Positions 60,693-64,000 of a stretch of DNA of 64,000 nucleotides are shown here, one piece after another. Under the pieces are notes generated by a model. The model was not told the DNA's origin. It saw only the letters and a list, made by a program, of their open reading frames with translations, and made no database searches. The translations under genes and the position numbers were made by a program. Origin of the DNA: WRDS01 sp964492775 (GTDB taxonomy: Bacteria; Actinomycetota; Coriobacteriia; Anaerosomatales; PHET01). Position 1 is the stretch's first letter. Each line of letters opens with the position of its first letter. The DNA is taken from positions 62,001 through 126,000 of the forward strand of contig CAZBLH010000001.1 in assembly GCA_964492775.1 (NCBI GenBank), in the 5' to 3' direction.

Positions 60693-62039
60693 TCAGCGTC
60701 GCCAGCGGCGTATCACTCCCCGCCGCCATTCGACGATCTCGGCGGGCGTAGCCCCTCCGCGGTATCGAGCGAGGGTGAGCATGTTGAGCGCCGTCCACCG
60801 CCACGTCCCATACTCCCGCCACCTGCGGGCAGACGTGACGAGCGGTAACGGGGAGATCGCGACCTTCCCGGCACGCCCGGCAGTCTCGACCAGGATCAGG
60901 TCCTCAAGCAGCGGCTCCTCAGGAAACCCGCCGAGCGCCTCGTAAGCGACTCGGCGCAGGAAGAGCCCTTGGTCACCGTAGGGCAGCTGCAGCAGCCGCG
61001 CCCGGAGATTCGTGTTCCGCTCGAAGAGCCGTAGCGTGGGTGTCGTGGCGTCCATCGCGAACGTGTAAGCGCCGAGCAAGACCCCTGGATCGGCGAGTAC
61101 CTCGAACGCCGCGTTCCTGAAGCCTTGCGACGGCATGGAGTCGGCGTGAACGAAGAGCAGCACGTCGCTTGACGTGCTGTGTGCACCGAGGTTCTGCTGG
61201 AGGCCGCGCCCGGGCGACGAATCGATGACGCGCACCCCCGCATGCCGAGCGACGTCCGTGCTTTCATCCGTGCTGCCGCCGTCTACGACGACCACCTCGT
61301 CCGCCTCGGCAAGCAGCCTCGGGAGCAGCGCAGCAAGCGATGCCGACTCGTTCAGAACGGGTACGACCACAGCAAGCGTCTCGGGCTTGCCGTACCATGA
61401 CCGGCGCAAGGACTCCCAAGCCGGCAGGTCCTCGGGAAGGTCGACGTCGGAGCGCGCTTCGCCGAGCGCGGGGGTGATGCCCGCCAAGCGAAAGCGCTCC
61501 ACAGTCTGGTTCAGCACTGCTTCGGTGCCCCAGTTGATGCCCTCGAGCAGCAGCGGGAGGGAGTCTCGGCGCGTATGGTGCACGGCCATGGCGCAGAAGC
61601 CGCCGTCGGCCGCCGGGATGATAGCGACCCCCGCTTCCGTCGCAGAGCGGATGCATACGCGGAGATCCTGGGCGGTCACCGCCGGGCAGTCCGCGCCCAG
61701 AACGAGTGCGACCTGGGCGGTCTCGAGCCCTCGCTTGAGTGCGCGCACGATTCGCTCGCCGAGTCCGCCGCCGCCCTGGCCGACCGCCCGCAGACCGAGC
61801 CAGCGCTGGGCCTCAGTAGCCGTGCGCCTCTCGTCCCTCGCCGATGCGGTGACGCAGGCCTCCAGCGAGACGTTCTCCCGTGCGGCGAGGACCCGGCACT
61901 GCCTGACCACGTGCTCGGCCATCCGGCGCTGCAGGTCGGCGGCACCCTGGGGGCCGAGCGCGGGGATCAGGCGGGTCTTGGATAGTCCCGGTTCAGGAAG
62001 CCGAGTCATGAGGCTGACGTGTGCGTGGATGTCGCGCAT
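60693..62039 (-). CDS. Fused rSAM/selenodomain-associated transferases 1 and 2
   Basis: 448 residues from ATG 62039 (weak ribosome binding site; the frame is open further upstream). Residues 1-215 match the DUF2064/TIGR04282 nucleotidyltransferase-like family: TRLPEPGLSKTRLIPALGPQGAADL and LVLGADCPAVTAQDL...IIPAADGGFCAMAV. Residues 220-448 match GT2 TIGR04283: VVVPVLNESASLAALL, VVVDGGSTDES, HADSMPSQGF and YGDQGLFLRR. These are usually separate neighbours in a conserved rSAM/selenodomain cluster; here they are one chain. The cluster's radical SAM protein is not in this window. Substrates unknown. Confidence 0.9.
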   Translation of the reverse strand: MRDIHAHVSLMTRLPEPGLSKTRLIPALGPQGAADLQRRMAEHVVRQCRVLAARENVSLEACVTASARDERRTATEAQRWLGLRAVGQGGGGLGERIVRALKRGLETAQVALVLGADCPAVTAQDLRVCIRSATEAGVAIIPAADGGFCAMAVHHTRRDSLPLLLEGINWGTEAVLNQTVERFRLAGITPALGEARSDVDLPEDLPAWESLRRSWYGKPETLAVVVPVLNESASLAALLPRLLAEADEVVVVDGGSTDESTDVARHAGVRVIDSSPGRGLQQNLGAHSTSSDVLLFVHADSMPSQGFRNAAFEVLADPGVLLGAYTFAMDATTPTLRLFERNTNLRARLLQLPYGDQGLFLRRVAYEALGGFPEEPLLEDLILVETAGRAGKVAISPLPLVTSARRWREYGTWRWTALNMLTLARYRGGATPAEIVEWRRGVIRRWRR

Positions 62040-62103
62040 CCGCACAGCATAGCGTTCTGGCACGGCGGCCTGAAGGAGCGTCCGCGCAAGCGCTGTGCGG
62101 TCC

Positions 62104-62574
62104 CTACGCGGCGTAGATGCGGACCCTCTCGCCCTTATTGCCGTCGACGGTGACCTCCATCTCGCGCAGCGACTTGACGAGCTCGTCAATGTCTTCCGCC
62201 TTGAGGTTGTTGAAGTCGATCGAGATGTCGGACTTGGCGAGCGACTCGTTGATCTCGTCCATCGCCGAGGAGGGGATCAGCGACGTCAGCTTGAGTCCTG
62301 CACGCACGAGCGATAGCGGCACCTTGATGTCGACGTTCTCGCCCTCAGGCGATTCGACCTTCACGTAGAGAGTCTTCGGCAGCGCCTCCAGGACCGGCGT
62401 GGGGTCGCCGGTGATCCGGGAGGCCGATTCAGCCGCGCCGACACCCGCAGCGCCGCCCTCGGCACCGGACACGCTGGTGCGAGCGGAGAGGGCGTCGAGC
62501 AGCTTGTCGGCCTCCTCGGCAGTGATCTTGCCTTCGGCGAGCATGTTCAGTATCCGGACTCTGCCTTCACTCAT
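62104..62574 (-). CDS. SHOCT-like domain protein
   Basis: 156 residues from ATG 62574 (GAGAGGTG upstream). Residues 1-32 (EGRVRILNMLAEGKITAEEADKLLDAL) are a SHOCT-like helical hairpin. After an Ala/Gly linker comes LYVKVESPEGENVDIKVPLSLVRAGLKLTSLIP, as in YvlB/LiaX-type proteins. The first repeat element also ends the DUF2089 protein next door (GMLERGEITAAEATKRL). Possibly a membrane-stress sensor module. Confidence 0.85.
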   Translation of the reverse strand: MSEGRVRILNMLAEGKITAEEADKLLDALSARTSVSGAEGGAAGVGAAESASRITGDPTPVLEALPKTLYVKVESPEGENVDIKVPLSLVRAGLKLTSLIPSSAMDEINESLAKSDISIDFNNLKAEDIDELVKSLREMEVTVDGNKGERVRIYAA

Positions 62575-62640
62575 CTGCAAACACCTCTCTCATCTGATCG
62601 CGACATTGACGTGCCTTCACGTGGATGAGGTGCGGAGGCA

Positions 62641-63039
62641 TCAGTCCCATGCCCGCAGCCTCTTGGTAGCCTCAGCGGCGGTAATCTCGCCGCGCTCCAG
62701 CATGCCGAGGATGTCGTCGGCGTCTGCGCCCTCCGCCGGAGAGGCCGGCTTCGGCGGGGCCGTGTCGACCTCGATCAACTGGAGTTGCTCGGCAATTCGG
62801 TTGAGGCGGTTCTTCACGGTGGGGTAACTGACTCCGAATGCGCGCTCCATGTCCTTGATCGAGCCGTGGTTTCGGATGAACGCGGCGACGAACACCTGGT
62901 CCTCGTAGGTGAGGCGTGCAAGCGGCGGGAGCTCGAAGTCTCCCCCGATCGCGATGCCGGAGTCGGTGAGCCGAATCCCCGTGATGGTGAACGGCTTGTC
63001 GCCGGTGAGGTCGGTGAGCTGGTGCCAATCGTGAGCCAT
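62641..63039 (-). CDS. DUF2089 HTH regulator with C-terminal SHOCT-like motif
   Basis: 132 residues; AGGAGGAAGAG before ATG 63039. LARLTYEDQVFVAAFIRNHGSIKDMERAFGVSYPTVKNRLNRI is the DUF2089 sigma-factor-like HTH. The tail DILGMLERGEITAAEATKRLRAW repeats the SHOCT-like hairpin of the downstream protein, so the two may heterodimerise. It lacks the N-terminal zinc ribbon of longer DUF2089 proteins. The AT-rich 63060-63120 upstream probably holds its promoter. Confidence 0.88.
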   Translation of the reverse strand: MAHDWHQLTDLTGDKPFTITGIRLTDSGIAIGGDFELPPLARLTYEDQVFVAAFIRNHGSIKDMERAFGVSYPTVKNRLNRIAEQLQLIEVDTAPPKPASPAEGADADDILGMLERGEITAAEATKRLRAWD

Positions 63040-63306
63040 TCTCTTCCTCCTTGAGTTTCTGTACTCAGTATCGGACTGTGAATCATAAAAATCAAGTCAA
63101 ACCTTAAAGAAATCAAGGCAACCGCGCGATACAAGTAAGATCCTCATCAATGAACCGGGACATGTGGGCAGATAGAGGCGAGCTCTTGGTGTGTGAGGCG
63201 GAGGACGGAATTCTTCGGCGCGTTGGGCGATTTGAAGTAGTCTGAGTGCACCCGACCGTCCATCGGCGGTTCATTCGAGTCGCACATGCTGAATGAGGAG
63301 CTGAAG

Positions 63307-64000
63307 ATGATCCCGCGTTACTCCCGCCCCGAGATGGCCCGCATCTGGTCACTCGAGAACAAGTTCGACGTCTGGCGTGAGATTGAAGTGCTAGCGTGCG
63401 AGGCTCAGGCCGAGCTCGGCGAGATCGGTATCACCCGCGAGGAGGCTGCCCACATCCGGGCCACCGCCGCGTTTGAGGTTGAGCGCATTGATGAGCTTGA
63501 GGCCACGCTCAACCACGACGTGATCGCGTTTCTCACCAACATGGCCGAGCACATTGACGCGGGCATCCCCGAGGGTGAGCCTAAGCCGAGCCGCTGGGTG
63601 CATTACGGCATGACCTCGTCCGATCTGGGCGACACGGCGCTTTGCTACCAGATGACGCAGGCGATCGACATCATCCTCGCCGACGTCCGCCGCCTGGGCG
63701 CCATCTGCAAGCGGCGTGCGCTTGAGACCCGCGACGTGCTGTGCGTGGGCCGTACTCACGGCATCCACGCCGAGCCGATGGTGATGGGGATGAAGTTCGG
63801 CCGCTGGGCGTGGGCGCTCAAGCGCGCTGAGTCCCGGCTGATCGCCACGCGCCAGTACTCGTGCGCGTGGGGAGCGATCTCCGGTGCGGTCGGAAGCTAC
63901 TCCAACATCGACCCGTACGTTGAAACCTACGTCTGCGAGAAGCTCGGGCTCAAGCCCGACCCGCTCTCCTCGCAGGTGATCGCGCGCGACCGCCACGCGC
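63307..64000 (+). CDS. purB: Adenylosuccinate lyase (3' end outside window)
   Basis: 231 residues visible from ATG 63307 (GAGGAG upstream). PurB N-terminal text: IPRYSRPEMARIWSLENKFDVWREIEV, KPSRWVHYGMTSSDLGDTA and VGRTHGIHAEPMVMGMKFGRW, with the catalytic His of the THGxHAEP block. The fumarase-superfamily signature SSxMPxKxN lies beyond the edge. It cleaves SAICAR and adenylosuccinate in purine synthesis. No other pur gene is upstream. Confidence 0.97.
   Translation, partial: MIPRYSRPEMARIWSLENKFDVWREIEVLACEAQAELGEIGITREEAAHIRATAAFEVERIDELEATLNHDVIAFLTNMAEHIDAGIPEGEPKPSRWVHYGMTSSDLGDTALCYQMTQAIDIILADVRRLGAICKRRALETRDVLCVGRTHGIHAEPMVMGMKFGRWAWALKRAESRLIATRQYSCAWGAISGAVGSYSNIDPYVETYVCEKLGLKPDPLSSQVIARDRHA

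Overview
The window is high-GC DNA (mid-60s percent by eye) with frequent GTG and TTG starts, strong GGAGG ribosome binding sites and 4-nt start/stop overlaps. Three predicted exported proteins carry cell-wall-binding repeat 2 (CWB2) modules. It also holds a YdjY-domain lipoprotein, a DUF2089/SHOCT-like pair, a C_GCAxxG_C_C protein and rSAM/selenodomain-associated transferases. I infer an Actinomycetota chromosome, most likely an environmental or anaerobic lineage of Coriobacteriia. No rRNA is present to prove this.

Region 1 (1-1376): the 5' part of an NlpC/P60-like, CWB2-repeat wall protein gene runs off the left edge.

Region 2 (1531-21266): a composite genomic island sits in a tRNA-Ser(CGA) gene. 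The last 62 nt of the tRNA region (1563-1624) recur, diverged, at 19606-19667 and exactly at 21205-21266, and each copy is followed by its own terminator. Element A (about 18 kb) is a defence island. It has a PrrC/RloC-like AAA_13 ATPase with a Rad50-type CPYC hook and an XRE regulator, a winged-helix protein, a Cys-rich small protein, a minimal tyrosine recombinase, and a type I R-M operon with two different HsdM subunits (M1-M2-S-R, all 4-nt overlaps). It continues with a Hypoth_Ymh protein carrying a HEPN-like Rx4H motif, a YaaC-like protein, two unrecognised proteins and an OLD-family ATPase-TOPRIM nuclease. A short repeat flanks the recombinase plus R-M operon, suggesting a nested cassette. 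Element B (about 1.6 kb) holds one MefA-like MFS exporter with an apparent translational attenuator: leader peptide MRFYIRIR and a Shine-Dalgarno trapped in a hairpin.

Region 3 (21432-33006): PadR/DUF2812 operon; a GH88-CWB2 fusion; MgtC; a two-gene ABC exporter; a CPA1-type K+/H+ antiporter; an M28 peptidase; a PhnB-like protein; a radical SAM DNA-repair candidate with a near-perfect SOS box in front of it; and an AraC-MGMT (Ada-like) protein.

Region 4 (33335-47778): ABC-F protein, ABC-2 exporter, MsrA, MarR with a 14-TM drug exporter, a complete polar amino-acid ABC importer, modABC, and a paralogue of the island MFS exporter.

Region 5 (47945-64000): a membrane-anchored NlpC/P60-like protein, an alpha/alpha-toroid protein, a carboxypeptidase-regulatory-like/CWB2 protein, an ICMT-like methyltransferase, a Tag-like glycosylase, carB standing alone, a YdjY lipoprotein followed by a VTT/LPG-flippase-like/C_GCAxxG_C_C membrane operon, a fused double transferase, SHOCT-like and DUF2089 proteins, and the start of purB.
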